The notes: generated by a model not told the origin, from the letters alone. A stretch of DNA of 49,253 bases from Lachnospiraceae bacterium (GCA_017509985.1 JAFWOE010000052.1:1-49253), one strand, 5' to 3'. Shown: positions 1-8,963, counted from the first letter of the stretch. Program-made: numbers and translations.

Positions 1-105
1 CCACAACCCTTGGTTTTGATAAGTTTCCTCAGAGAGAAACAAGGCGCTGACCGTCACCCGGCTGTCATGAGCCAAACAACAAAGCACGCCCTATTTCAGG
101 CCTTT
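1..105. other. No supportable gene at window edge
   Basis: This stretch lies downstream of the rRNA methyltransferase stop codon. On the minus strand a short open frame runs off the window edge (reading RVTVSALFLSEETYQNQ), but I do not recognise it and no ribosome binding site supports it. No terminator hairpin is evident. It may be the start of another gene or non-coding DNA. Confidence 0.3.
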
Positions 106-1494
106 TTACCCCTTATGTGTTAGTAAACAGACGGTCTCCACATGCACTGTCTCCGGGAACATATCCACGCATTTGATCTTCCGGACTTCATAGCCGTTCT
201 CCAAAAAGATCTCCAGATCCCTCGCAAGACTGGTGGGTTTGCAGGAAACATAAACGATTCTTTCTGCTCCGTAATCAATGATATTCCCGATCGCTTTCGG
301 ATGGATCCCGTCGCGCGGAGGATCCAGAATGATAAAATCCGGATGCTCCTCAATTTCATTAAGGACTTTGAAAACATCCCCGCAGAGGAATTCGCAGTTC
401 CCGATATCGTTTGTCTTTGCATTTTCTCGTGCGGCCAGGACCGCCTCTTCCACGATCTCGATCCCGGTCACCTTGGCAGCCGAAGCCGAAAGGATCTGTG
501 CGATCGTTCCGGTCCCGCTGTACAAATCGAAAACAACAGCGTCTTTAATATCTCCGATATATTCCCGGACAATACCGTACAGCACTTCCGCACCAAGCGT
601 ATTGGTCTGGAAGAACGAAAACGGACCGATCCGGTAGCGAAGGCCCAGAAGTTCATCATAGATATGATCACGCCCGTACAAAACCCTTGTCTCTTCGCTT
701 TTCACTGCATCAGACAGGCTGTCGCAGATCATATGAAGGATCCCGGTGATCCTTCCCTGAAGGTTCAGTTCCAGGAGCTGTTCCGCAAGGTCGTCAAAAG
801 AATGATCCGACTGGGAAGAAGTCACGACTGCGATCAGGATCTCACCTGTTTTCTCACCTCTTCTTACCAGAAGGTTCCGCAGGAAGCCCTCGTGCGTGCG
901 TCTGTGATAATAATCCAGATGATGATCCCTGCAGTATTCCTGCACACAGTTTACGATCCTGTTGAAATCCTCATGAACAAGGGCACAGTCCGTGCAGGGA
1001 AGGATGTCGAAATTGCTGTTTTTCCTGTGAAGTCCCAGGGTCAGCTCCCCGCCTTTTGTCCGGTCACCGAAACTGTATTCCATCTTGTTGCGGTACGGGT
1101 ACTCCCGTCCGGCATCCGTGATTCCTTCAAACAGTTCATTTTCGAGCCTCGAACGGGAGATCCCGGCTTTTTCAAAAACCGGTGCAAGGATCCGGAGTAC
1201 GGAACCGGCTTTCATCTTTTTCTGGTGTTCGTAACCCATTGTCTGGAAAGTGCAGCCCCCGCAATCGGGATGATTGCTGCACAGAGGTTCCCTGGTTTCC
1301 AGAACGGATCTTTCGAGGACAGAAAGAAGCATGCCCCGGTAATTCCCGTTTCTTTTTTTAGTGATCATGAACCGTACCTTCTGGCCGGGTACGGTATTCT
1401 TAATCACAACGGTCTCGCCGTCCACCGTACCGTATCCCAGATCCGGAAAGCGCACTTCATCGATGACTGTCTCATATATTTCGCCCTTTTTCAC
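106..1494 (-). CDS. rlmD: 23S rRNA (uracil-5-)-methyltransferase, RlmD/RlmCD family
   Basis: This is a SAM-dependent RNA methyltransferase expected to make 5-methyluridine in 23S rRNA. An N-terminal TRAM domain (about residues 5-58) should bind RNA. C72, C78, C81 and a Cys at 167 or 170 fit the [4Fe-4S] cluster of the RumA group. The C-terminal Rossmann fold shows the SAM motif FDLYSGTGTIAQ, the motif ILDPPRDG, and the catalytic Cys418 in VYVSCKPTSLARDL. The length of 462 residues is normal. Bacillota often carry one RlmCD enzyme that modifies two uridines, and the exact target cannot be read from the sequence. It stands alone, read leftwards, after the terminator of the small acidic membrane protein. 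Confidence 0.93.
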   Translation of the reverse strand: MKKGEIYETVIDEVRFPDLGYGTVDGETVVIKNTVPGQKVRFMITKKRNGNYRGMLLSVLERSVLETREPLCSNHPDCGGCTFQTMGYEHQKKMKAGSVLRILAPVFEKAGISRSRLENELFEGITDAGREYPYRNKMEYSFGDRTKGGELTLGLHRKNSNFDILPCTDCALVHEDFNRIVNCVQEYCRDHHLDYYHRRTHEGFLRNLLVRRGEKTGEILIAVVTSSQSDHSFDDLAEQLLELNLQGRITGILHMICDSLSDAVKSEETRVLYGRDHIYDELLGLRYRIGPFSFFQTNTLGAEVLYGIVREYIGDIKDAVVFDLYSGTGTIAQILSASAAKVTGIEIVEEAVLAARENAKTNDIGNCEFLCGDVFKVLNEIEEHPDFIILDPPRDGIHPKAIGNIIDYGAERIVYVSCKPTSLARDLEIFLENGYEVRKIKCVDMFPETVHVETVCLLTHKG

Positions 1495-1533
1495 CGGTAA
1501 ACCTCTTTTCTATAATCCAATTTCCGCCTGAAC

Positions 1534-1569
1534 GAAAAAGGAGCCCCGGCAGAACCTGCCCAAGCTCCT
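1534..1569 (-). terminator. Rho-independent terminator
   Basis: Read on the minus strand, AGGAGC-TTG-GGCAG-GTT-CTGCC-GGG-GCTCCT is followed by a run of T. It lies just downstream of the 87-residue membrane protein gene and separates it from the methyltransferase. Confidence 0.85.
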
Positions 1570-1630
1570 GAATCATACTGTTCTTCGGCCTGCTCTTTCC
1601 GGCAAGCACTTTTTCTCTCCTGTCGAAGGA

Positions 1631-1894
1631 TCAGTCAAGAACCGCTTCCGCTGCTTCTTTTACATCCTCAACGACGTCTTCCGCGATATCTTCTGCCTTC
1701 TCGACTGCATCCGCTACCGTATCTTCGTCCTCGAAGTAATCCTGGAAATCATCGTCGAAATCATCGTCCTCGTCCGTATCTTCCAGATAATCCGGAGTGA
1801 AGTATTTATAAATTGCATAGGCGACAGCCGCAATCGTTACGATCACACCGATAAATGCAAAGAATTTAAGCAGCCTGCTGGGTTTGTTTTCCAT
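1631..1894 (-). CDS. Small membrane protein with highly acidic tail
   Basis: This 87-residue protein has one transmembrane segment (about residues 10-30, AFIGVIVTIAAVAYAIYKYF). A very acidic region follows, with runs of Asp and Glu (residues 38-60), and then an Ala/Glu/Val-rich stretch likely to form an amphipathic helix. A TCGATTATGG start follows a GGAGG-type ribosome binding site, and a strong terminator follows the gene. I do not recognise a named family and no function can be assigned. Similar one-helix acidic proteins are common in Clostridia. Confidence 0.7.
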   Translation of the reverse strand: MENKPSRLLKFFAFIGVIVTIAAVAYAIYKYFTPDYLEDTDEDDDFDDDFQDYFEDEDTVADAVEKAEDIAEDVVEDVKEAAEAVLD

Positions 1895-1996
1895 AATCGA
1901 CCTCCAAATCTATCCTGTATAATGAATCAAAATCCTGTTCTTCGTTTATTTTAAGAAAGTATAGCATAAAACATTCCGGAATGCTACAACTTTATG

Positions 1997-2911
1997 CTAT
2001 TCCACATCCTCGATCAATGCACGCATTATTCCTCCGCAGACCATGCCTTCCTCTTCCGCAATATCACTGGTGAGTTCGACATTCACGATCTTCCGTTCTC
2101 CGGAGCCAATATTCTGCCGGGCTTTGGTGATCAGTTCCGCTTCACTGCACCCGCCGCCGACAGTTCCCCGGATCGCTCCCGTTTTGTCCACGGCCATGAC
2201 CGCACCGGATTTTGCGGGAGTCGAGCCCCGGGTGGAAAGTACGGTAACAAATGCCTTCGGCGCCGATTCGTCCAGAAGGAACTCAAGAACGGCCGGATCC
2301 GCTTCGCTCTGCTCCAGTATTTCCCTGTCCTCGATCTGAAGATGGGTCCGCCGGTGAAGCACCAGTTCCGCACAGACCGAAACGGCGATCTCGGCAGGAG
2401 TCAGGGCTTTGATCTCCAGCCCGATGGGCGAATGGATCTTCGCGATCCGCTCTGCATCATACCCTTCTCCCTTCAGCAGTTCAAAGAGTTCTCTCACTCT
2501 TCGTCTGGAGCCCATCATGCCCAGATAGGAAGGAAAAGTTCCGGGCAGGATCTCCCTCAGGCACTCCGCATCCCAGCGGTGGCCGCGGGTAACCACAACG
2601 ATATAATCATTTTCGGTAATTTCCAGTTCTGCAATCGCCTTCCGAAACCCGTCGCAGACGATCTTTTCAACGTCCGGGAAATTCCGGCTGTTTGCGAAAA
2701 GCGGCCGGTCGTCAACGACCGTCACCGCAAATCCCAGAAGGCCAGCGATATGGCAGATCGGCTGGGAAACATGACCTCCGCCAAGAACGATCAGTCTTTC
2801 TTTCGGTGCAAACTTCCGTATGAATCTTTTTCCGTCCGCTTCAAATTCGGCATACGCGATCTTTCCGTGGGAAACTGCGTTTAATATCTCACTTATTTCC
2901 TGTTTCTTCAT
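1997..2911 (-). CDS. XdhC/CoxI-family protein, domains in reversed order
   Basis: XdhC/CoxI proteins bind and sulfurate or insert the molybdenum cofactor for xanthine dehydrogenase-type hydroxylases. The N-terminal half (about residues 38-185) is the Rossmann-like XdhC_C domain, with LIVLGGGHVSQPI and VTVVDDRPLFAN. The C-terminal half (about 200-304) is the XdhC_CoxI domain, with STRGSTPAKSGA and TVGGGCSEAEL. The classic XdhC has these domains in the opposite order. No molybdenum hydroxylase or cofactor gene is nearby, so its client enzyme must lie elsewhere. It is the last gene of the leftward run after rfbD, 18 bases apart, with a start preceded by AAAGGA. Confidence 0.85.
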   Translation of the reverse strand: MKKQEISEILNAVSHGKIAYAEFEADGKRFIRKFAPKERLIVLGGGHVSQPICHIAGLLGFAVTVVDDRPLFANSRNFPDVEKIVCDGFRKAIAELEITENDYIVVVTRGHRWDAECLREILPGTFPSYLGMMGSRRRVRELFELLKGEGYDAERIAKIHSPIGLEIKALTPAEIAVSVCAELVLHRRTHLQIEDREILEQSEADPAVLEFLLDESAPKAFVTVLSTRGSTPAKSGAVMAVDKTGAIRGTVGGGCSEAELITKARQNIGSGERKIVNVELTSDIAEEEGMVCGGIMRALIEDVE

Positions 2912-2929
2912 CAGAATATCCTTTGACTC

Positions 2930-3787
2930 CTACATCATGCCCTGCTTTTTCAATTCATCCAGATACCGGGCCAGTGCGTCTTTCCAGTCCGGCAGCAGCT
3001 CAAAGCCGTTCTCGACCAGCTTACTTTTGTTCATCCGGCTGTTGGTAGGCCGCTTTGCCCTCGACGGGAATTCGTCGGAAGTACACGGTGTGACCGCGAC
3101 GTCCATTCCGGCCTGGCGGAAGATCTCGCACGCAAAATCATACCAGCTGATTATGCCTTCGTTGGTCGCATGATAGATACCGTATCGGTCCGTCTCCATC
3201 ATGTCGACAAGGAGTCTGGCCAGATCATACGTATAGGTGACTGATCCGATCTGGTCGTTGACTACCGAGACCGCTCCTCTCTCTTTTCCGAGGCGGAGCA
3301 TGGTCCGGATGAAATTCTTTCCGTTAATTCCGAACACCCAGGAGATCCGGACGATATAAAACTTTTTCAGATGATTCTCAACAGCCAGTTCGCCCTGATA
3401 CTTGCTGTCACCGTAAACGTTCAGCGGGTCCCTTTCATCATCCGGCTCCCAGGGCCTGGTCCCGGTACCGTCGAAAACATAATCCGTACTGATGTACATC
3501 ATGGGGATATCCAGCTTCTCACAGACCTGTGCGATATTCTCTGTACCGTCGCGGTTGATCTTCATACAGAGTTCCGCATTATCTTCCGCCGCGTCTACCG
3601 CCGTATAGGCGGCACAGTGGATGACGCCGTCAACTCCGGATTCGGAAATCACTTTCTGACAGGCTGCAGCATCCGTGATATCCATTTCCTCGATATCCAC
3701 GCCGACACATTCATGTCCTCTTTTTTCCAGTTCATTCCTGAGGTCATGGCCCAGCTGTCCCCGGACTCCGGTCACTAATAATCTCAT
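2930..3787 (-). CDS. rfbD: dTDP-4-dehydrorhamnose reductase family protein
   Basis: This 285-residue short-chain dehydrogenase of the RmlD substrate-binding family would reduce dTDP-4-keto-L-rhamnose to dTDP-L-rhamnose in cell-surface polysaccharide synthesis. The nucleotide-binding motif VTGVRGQLG is at the N terminus, the catalytic pair appears as YGDSK, and STDYVFDG and RISWVFG are typical of RmlD. The other rml genes are not in the window, so substrate specificity is inferred from the family only. Its start overlaps the end of the carboxypeptidase gene by 4 bases, which indicates translational coupling. Confidence 0.88.
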   Translation of the reverse strand: MRLLVTGVRGQLGHDLRNELEKRGHECVGVDIEEMDITDAAACQKVISESGVDGVIHCAAYTAVDAAEDNAELCMKINRDGTENIAQVCEKLDIPMMYISTDYVFDGTGTRPWEPDDERDPLNVYGDSKYQGELAVENHLKKFYIVRISWVFGINGKNFIRTMLRLGKERGAVSVVNDQIGSVTYTYDLARLLVDMMETDRYGIYHATNEGIISWYDFACEIFRQAGMDVAVTPCTSDEFPSRAKRPTNSRMNKSKLVENGFELLPDWKDALARYLDELKKQGMM

Positions 3788-5151
3788 TGCTCTCCGCCCC
3801 CGTTCCTTCGTTTTCTGTATTCCGTCCTGTTTCGTTCACGGATCATCCGGGCACGCCGCTGCAAAAGCAGCAGGATCGCCACTGCGGATGCGAGAACGAT
3901 GACTGCAATAATGGCTAATTTCTTCTTGGTCGTATCTGTGCGCTCTGCGCTCCGGTCGGTATTCAGATCCGCATCCGAAGTAGTGATCTTCACCGGCTGT
4001 GTCACTTCCGGCGTCGGCACAGCAGTCACTTCCGATATTGTCTGAGTCTCTTCAGACGAAGTATCCGCCGGACCGGCAGATGAAACTGCTGCCGGCTCTG
4101 CCGTCGGGGCCGCAGTTGTCAGGGCCGGCGTGACTTCCGGTGTAACGGATACAGGCATATCCGTGATCTTCGGAGGCGCTGCTGTCGGTGTAACCCCGAC
4201 GAACATCTCGTAGCCGCGTGTAAGATCCACATGATTGAACTCGGAAAAGCCGTAATCGAACAGGGCCCTCATATCGACTGCGTTCGATGCGGTATCCGGC
4301 GCTCCGAGGACTGCTCCGACAAGGACTCTGCCGTTCCGCTCGGCCGCACAGACCAGCGTGCTTCCGGACGACTCCGAATACCCGGTCTTTCCGCCCAGAC
4401 AGCCGTCGTAATAGTATTCGCCTTCCTGCCTCAAAAAGACGTGATTATCATAGACCCGTGTATCCGAGTACTCCGTTGGAGGGATCGTGATCTGATTCGC
4501 GGCAATGATCTCGCGGAACCGGTCGTACCGCAGGGCATCACGCAGGATCAGCGTCATATCGTATGCACAGGTGTACTGGCCCGGATCTTCGGAACCGGTC
4601 GCATTCGTGAAATGTGTATTGACACAGCCAAGCTCTGCTGCCCTCGAATTCATTCGCTCGACGAACACATCTGCAGAGCCTGCCGTATATTCCGCAAGCT
4701 GGGAAGCAACATCATTTGCCGACCGCACCATCAACATCTGCAGACACTGATCGACCGTAAACTGTTCCCCGGCCTGGGCTGAAATGCCGGAGCTTTCGGG
4801 CTGGGAATAGGCAAGCCCGGTCTCCGTCATCGTAACAACGGAAGAAAGATCGCAGTTTTCCAGTACAATGAGCGCCGTCATTACCTTGGTAATGCTGGCG
4901 GGATACATGGCGTCCTGCCCTCCTTTTGCATAGAGCACGGCACCGGTCTCCATTTCCATTAGGCAGCCGGTCTGTCCCTGGATCTCGGGGCCTCTCGGCC
5001 AATTCTCCCAGCTGTCTGACTCGGCAGGAGATTCAGGATACTCCTCTTCATCCGCCCGGACCGCAGAAGAAAAGCTGAAGGTATACAATACTGCCGCAAA
5101 AAGCAGTAAAAACAGTCTGATTCTTGATTTAGCCGTTATTCGTAGTAGCAC
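3784..5151 (-). CDS. D-alanyl-D-alanine carboxypeptidase (peptidase S11), membrane-anchored
   Basis: This penicillin-binding protein trims the terminal D-Ala from peptidoglycan stem peptides outside the membrane. Numbered from a GTG start, a signal peptide (RIRLFLLLFAAVLYTF, likely cleaved after AVRA) is followed by the catalytic triad motifs SITK (S86, K89), SAN (S144, N146) and KTG (K255). After the catalytic domain comes a long Pro/Thr/Ala-rich stalk and a C-terminal transmembrane helix (KKLAIIAVIVLASAVAILLLL) with a basic tail, unlike the amphipathic anchor of PBP5. The start is uncertain. The GTG overlaps cdaR by 23 bases but its AAGGAG is 16 bases away. An ATG at 5241 would overlap cdaR by 113 bases. 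Confidence 0.88.
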   Translation of the reverse strand: MLLRITAKSRIRLFLLLFAAVLYTFSFSSAVRADEEEYPESPAESDSWENWPRGPEIQGQTGCLMEMETGAVLYAKGGQDAMYPASITKVMTALIVLENCDLSSVVTMTETGLAYSQPESSGISAQAGEQFTVDQCLQMLMVRSANDVASQLAEYTAGSADVFVERMNSRAAELGCVNTHFTNATGSEDPGQYTCAYDMTLILRDALRYDRFREIIAANQITIPPTEYSDTRVYDNHVFLRQEGEYYYDGCLGGKTGYSESSGSTLVCAAERNGRVLVGAVLGAPDTASNAVDMRALFDYGFSEFNHVDLTRGYEMFVGVTPTAAPPKITDMPVSVTPEVTPALTTAAPTAEPAAVSSAGPADTSSEETQTISEVTAVPTPEVTQPVKITTSDADLNTDRSAERTDTTKKKLAIIAVIVLASAVAILLLLQRRARMIRERNRTEYRKRRNGGGEQ

Positions 5152-6481
5152 CTGATACTGTATTTGACTCCTTATTCGTTGTTGTATCTGCGGCAATTTC
5201 CTTGACGACCACAGGAATAATGACGTCATCGACGAGTTCATATCCCTCCGGAAGCGTTACGGCTGCCGGGAGTTCGAACTCACCGGCTGTTGTCAGGGAA
5301 GACGCATCAAGCTGAACGGTTAAATCATCTGCCGTAAGGTCCGTCAGCTTTTTCGTTCCTGTAGTCTTGACTTTGATCTCCACTGTGGTCTTACTGTAGG
5401 AAATGCTGAGTTTTTCCTGAAGGTTGATAATGTCGATCCGGTCCACGTCATAAGAGATCTTCTTGCTGTCGACCGGCATGATGCTGACGGTGACGGTAAT
5501 ATAATCATTCATGGACGCGGAGATCCTCATATTATCCGGTAGCAGATCGGAAATGACAACGTCGACCGTCACGTCATCCGACGCCCCTTCAACATTAATG
5601 CGGTCTGACGGGATCGTGATCGCGTTTCCGGCTGCTTCCAGCGATGTCAGCGCATCACTGTTTCCGACAACAGTGATCTCGTCCGGCGACGTCGTGGTCT
5701 GATAGACCCTGAAATCCGTGGCCGGCGTACCGGTATAATTGATATTGAAGGTGATGCCGGAACGCTTCTTCCAGAGTTCTACATAGACTGAAAGGTTGCT
5801 GTAATCTCCTTCTATTGTGATGCTGTCGTTGATCAGGTCTTCAGAGATTATATTCTGATCCTTATCGATGAACGAAAGCGTTGCTTTTCTCTCTCCGTCT
5901 GTCGTCATATTGGATACGTTAACATGGGCAACTACGCTGTCGATCTGTGAAATGATCGATTCGGGCCCGTTCACAACGATGCTGCTGACTTCCGGTGTCA
6001 GCGTGCCGACCTCATAATTCTTATTCGGCACCGTATCTCCGGTCGAGATCGTGATCGGCAGTTCCTTGCTGTCCACGTTTTCGATCCGGATCGGGATCGT
6101 CTCCCGCGAAAGAGAAATGTTTGTCTGGTCCACACCGGTACACTGTACGGAAAGCGGTACCATGACCGGATCCCGGTTGAAGTCAACGATCTGGGTCAGA
6201 TCCGCCGTAACCGTTATATTGCCGGCATTGATCCGGCTCAGGATGGATGCATTATCGTTAATATAGACTGTGACCGTCTTGTATATGTCATCGATGTAAA
6301 AGACCTGTTTGCCGCTGGCAATATAAGACTCATTGATCACATCGATGCGCACGGAATAGCTCCGGGTCTCCTTCGGATCCGAATAATAGATTGCCGCATA
6401 CCAGAGGACGACCGCAAGTACAACGGAGACCAGTTTCAGCGGAAAATTATGCGTAATCTTACTAAGCAGATTCCTTATCAT
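5129..6481 (-). CDS. cdaR: CdaR, YbbR-domain regulator of the diadenylate cyclase
   Basis: CdaR binds the membrane cyclase CdaA and modulates c-di-AMP production. The protein has one N-terminal membrane anchor (LKLVSVVLAVVLWYAAIYYSD, about residues 15-36). A series of extracytoplasmic YbbR repeats follows, recognisable by the recurring pattern of a strand, 'P..V.V.G' and 'I..V'. The last 25 residues are a Thr/Asn/Ser-rich tail without YbbR character. Its start overlaps cdaA by 20 bases. In many Bacillota the next gene is glmM, but here it is a D-Ala-D-Ala carboxypeptidase. Confidence 0.93.
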   Translation of the reverse strand: MIRNLLSKITHNFPLKLVSVVLAVVLWYAAIYYSDPKETRSYSVRIDVINESYIASGKQVFYIDDIYKTVTVYINDNASILSRINAGNITVTADLTQIVDFNRDPVMVPLSVQCTGVDQTNISLSRETIPIRIENVDSKELPITISTGDTVPNKNYEVGTLTPEVSSIVVNGPESIISQIDSVVAHVNVSNMTTDGERKATLSFIDKDQNIISEDLINDSITIEGDYSNLSVYVELWKKRSGITFNINYTGTPATDFRVYQTTTSPDEITVVGNSDALTSLEAAGNAITIPSDRINVEGASDDVTVDVVISDLLPDNMRISASMNDYITVTVSIMPVDSKKISYDVDRIDIINLQEKLSISYSKTTVEIKVKTTGTKKLTDLTADDLTVQLDASSLTTAGEFELPAAVTLPEGYELVDDVIIPVVVKEIAADTTTNKESNTVSGATTNNG

Positions 6482-7346
6482 TCTTCGCCTTCACCTTTCT
6501 CTTGAAGCGGTTGGAACCGGTAATGATCTTCTGGTGTTCGTGCATGACTTCACGCAGTTCGCTTAAGGAACAGCCTGTCTCCATGATACCCTCATGAGCG
6601 TAGGAGATCTGGCCGGTCTCTTCGGAAACGATGATGCACAGGCAGTCGGAGATCTCCGTAATGCCTACGCCGGCCCTGTGCCGAGTCCCGAATTTCTTTC
6701 CGAGGCCGGTATTTTCGGACAGGGGAAGATAACAGGTCGCCGCGATCAGCCGGTTGTCCCGGATGATCGCCGCCCCGTCGTGCAGCGGTGTATTATGCTC
6801 GAAAATATTGATCAGCAGCTGGCTTGTCACGACGGCGTCGATCTCGATCCCCGTTTCCGCGACCTCGTCCAGCTTGACATCTTCTTCGATAATGATCAGC
6901 GCCCCGGTCTTGCTCTCCGCAAGCTCCATCACGCCTCGTACCACTTCCGTGATCAGCCGGTCGGAAAACCGTTCGTTGGAAGAAGCCGTAAAGCGGTTCA
7001 GCGCAAAAAGGTTCGATATGGGATTTCGGTGTCCTACCCTCTCCAGCGCCTTTCTCAGTTCCGGCTGGAATATGATGACCAGCGCCGTGATCGCGACGAT
7101 ACTCAGATTCTGGATCATCCAGAGGATAGCCTGCATCCGGAAGATCGATGCGACAATAATGAATGCGGCAATAAAAAGGATACCCTTCAGAAGTGTGTAC
7201 GCCCTGGTATTCTTGATCCAGAGAAAGATACTGTAAATAAGCCACGCCAGAATAATGACCTGGATGATATCAATGACCTCGATCGACTTGGGCGGGGTCA
7301 GATACCGGATTATATTTCGCCGAAGCCATGACCACAGAGCTTCCAC
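6462..7346 (-). CDS. cdaA: Diadenylate cyclase CdaA
   Basis: CdaA makes the second messenger c-di-AMP from two ATP and is the main housekeeping cyclase in Bacillota, acting in potassium, osmotic and cell-wall homeostasis. Three N-terminal transmembrane helices (about residues 24-44, 50-70, 75-95) precede the DisA_N catalytic domain. The catalytic motifs are intact: DGA at D190-A192 within LHDGAAII, and RHR at R222-R224. The length of 294 residues is normal. It overlaps cdaR by 20 bases, so cyclase and regulator are probably made together. Confidence 0.96.
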   Translation of the reverse strand: MEALWSWLRRNIIRYLTPPKSIEVIDIIQVIILAWLIYSIFLWIKNTRAYTLLKGILFIAAFIIVASIFRMQAILWMIQNLSIVAITALVIIFQPELRKALERVGHRNPISNLFALNRFTASSNERFSDRLITEVVRGVMELAESKTGALIIIEEDVKLDEVAETGIEIDAVVTSQLLINIFEHNTPLHDGAAIIRDNRLIAATCYLPLSENTGLGKKFGTRHRAGVGITEISDCLCIIVSEETGQISYAHEGIMETGCSLSELREVMHEHQKIITGSNRFKRKVKAKNDKESA

Positions 7347-7368
7347 TCTCTAAAATGCCTCCTTTTTC

Positions 7369-8361
7369 TTACTCTTCATACTCGGAATAATCACTGTCTG
7401 CGTATTCCCGTTCCTGTCCGTTTTCTTCACCGGGCAGCTCGTCTTCCAGACCTTCATATTCGTCTTCAAAATAATCTTCCACCGTCATCTTCGGAACGGC
7501 TTTCACGTAATAAACATACTCTTCATCTTCAAACTGAAGAAGCTGTGTTCGTTTGTAATCGACACAGTGCAGGAAGAACGCGATCACAAGACAGACCGCT
7601 GCAGAGATCAGGGTCCCGATGATCTCCTTCGGCAGGTCCGGGCTCTTTTCCAGAAAGGCAGAGCAGGCAAACCGGAGGATCAGGTACAGTACGGCTCCGG
7701 ATAAGACCGCGATCAGATATGTATACTTTGTCACAGAACGCCGGATGATATTTACAACGATGATCACTGCGGTAAATACGATAATCGACAGGATCAGTTC
7801 CTCATGGTTGATCAGCCGGTCGATCAGGCGCTGAACGATCTCCACTGCTGTCGCCTCGCCTCTGGAAGCATAGGATACTGCCGAAGGCAGTCCGTCCAGA
7901 TAGCAGTAAAGGATCACGCCGCTGATCGCGGCAAGTACGGAAGACTTGCCTTTCAGGATACCGAGTGCGACCGGGATCACCGCAGGAATATTCAAAATGA
8001 AAGCAAAAGGAGTCAATACCGCCGCAAGCGCATTTCCTTCCGCGAAGCGAAGGATCAGGACCAGAAGGATAATGATCACTGCCAGGCTGACCAGTCCGAT
8101 GATCATGGATGCCGCAAAGCAGTGAAGGATCAGCATGATAAAACCGATGACGACGACCGCACTGATCGGAAGGACCGCACAGAGAAGCGCCAGTATCACA
8201 ACGACGAATACATGATTCAGGGAATCCATATACCCGTAATTCCGGTTTATGAGCATGAAGACAAAGAACGCAAGAAGGAACTTCAGCGCCGGAATAAGGT
8301 AAAGATCATAGCGGCTGAAGAAATCCTTGATCGACTGTCTTGCTTTTAAAAGCACTTCCAT
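7369..8361 (-). CDS. Conserved multi-pass membrane protein of unknown function
   Basis: This 330-residue protein has about nine or ten hydrophobic segments between residues 22 and 265. A cytoplasmic-looking tail of about 60 residues follows that is strongly acidic (VEDYFEDEYEGLEDELPGEENG). I recognise no named family or catalytic motif. It begins 6 bases from the end of the 139-residue membrane protein gene and ends 22 bases before cdaA, so all three are probably cotranscribed. A role in membrane or envelope processes alongside c-di-AMP is an inference from position only. Confidence 0.72.
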   Translation of the reverse strand: MEVLLKARQSIKDFFSRYDLYLIPALKFLLAFFVFMLINRNYGYMDSLNHVFVVVILALLCAVLPISAVVVIGFIMLILHCFAASMIIGLVSLAVIIILLVLILRFAEGNALAAVLTPFAFILNIPAVIPVALGILKGKSSVLAAISGVILYCYLDGLPSAVSYASRGEATAVEIVQRLIDRLINHEELILSIIVFTAVIIVVNIIRRSVTKYTYLIAVLSGAVLYLILRFACSAFLEKSPDLPKEIIGTLISAAVCLVIAFFLHCVDYKRTQLLQFEDEEYVYYVKAVPKMTVEDYFEDEYEGLEDELPGEENGQEREYADSDYSEYEE

Positions 8362-8367
8362 TGTTGT

Positions 8368-8787
8368 TTATACCTCCGAAGACGCCTGCTGCCGGTGCAG
8401 GGCATCCCCGGTCCTCTCTTCGTAAAGTTCATTCAGTTTGATGTAGTAGTCACGGACCTTTTTCCGTGCCCGCAGGTACTTAAGGCGCCTCAGGGTAAAC
8501 ACCAGCACCGAATACAGACCGATTAACAGCAGGTATCCCGCGATCATCGCTGCTGCGATCGTTACATAATCCAGCTTATCAAAATTATTCATCAGATAGT
8601 CCAGTTTCATGATAACGACGGCAGCAAGGATCAGCAGATACACAACAGTGACCTGCACAAAATTGGAAAGAAGGCCGAGCCCGACATAATCCCTTCGATA
8701 ATAAGAAGCGATCGTCAGTTCCTTTTTTCCTTCTTCCTGCTCAAACAAGGCAAGTCTGCACATTTTCCAGATGCGCTGTTCGTCCAT
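8368..8787 (-). CDS. Small two-helix membrane protein of unknown function
   Basis: This 139-residue protein has two transmembrane helices (about residues 42-60 and 75-98), a soluble N-terminal segment rich in Glu and Arg, and a basic and then mixed-charge C-terminal segment (RRLKYLRARKKVRDYYIKLNELYEE) likely to be helical. I recognise no family. It is the first gene of the run leading to cdaA and lies directly downstream of a good sigma-A-type promoter. Confidence 0.7.
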   Translation of the reverse strand: MDEQRIWKMCRLALFEQEEGKKELTIASYYRRDYVGLGLLSNFVQVTVVYLLILAAVVIMKLDYLMNNFDKLDYVTIAAAMIAGYLLLIGLYSVLVFTLRRLKYLRARKKVRDYYIKLNELYEERTGDALHRQQASSEV

Positions 8788-8835
8788 CGTTCTCTCCGCC
8801 GTACGATTATGAAACTACAGAATAATTCAAACTAC

Positions 8836-8865
8836 ATAATACACTAAACGGCCTGCTTCGGTCAA
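8836..8865 (-). promoter_or_regulatory. Promoter for the membrane protein-cdaA-cdaR run
   Basis: On the minus strand TTGACC, an 18-base spacer and TATTAT match a sigma-A promoter. It lies about 50 bases upstream of the 139-residue protein start and diverges from the nitroreductase promoter. Confidence 0.65.
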
Positions 8866-8904
8866 TGATCTTAAAGGATTTGAAAAGGGACGCCGGCCGT
8901 CCTC

Positions 8905-8933
8905 TTGCCGGTCTTTACGGATAATGCTACAAT
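8905..8933 (+). promoter_or_regulatory. Nitroreductase promoter
   Basis: TTGCCG, a 17-base spacer and TACAAT lie 30 bases before the start codon. The ribosome binding site AAAGGAGGA follows. Confidence 0.7.
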
Positions 8934-8963
8934 AAACGCAAATCATGAAAAGGAGGAATCAGC

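Noticed and set aside
142-1500. Long plus-strand open frame opposite the rRNA methyltransferase gene
   Set aside because: Antisense shadow. The minus strand encodes a complete enzyme with its motifs, and the plus frame has no recognisable domain.
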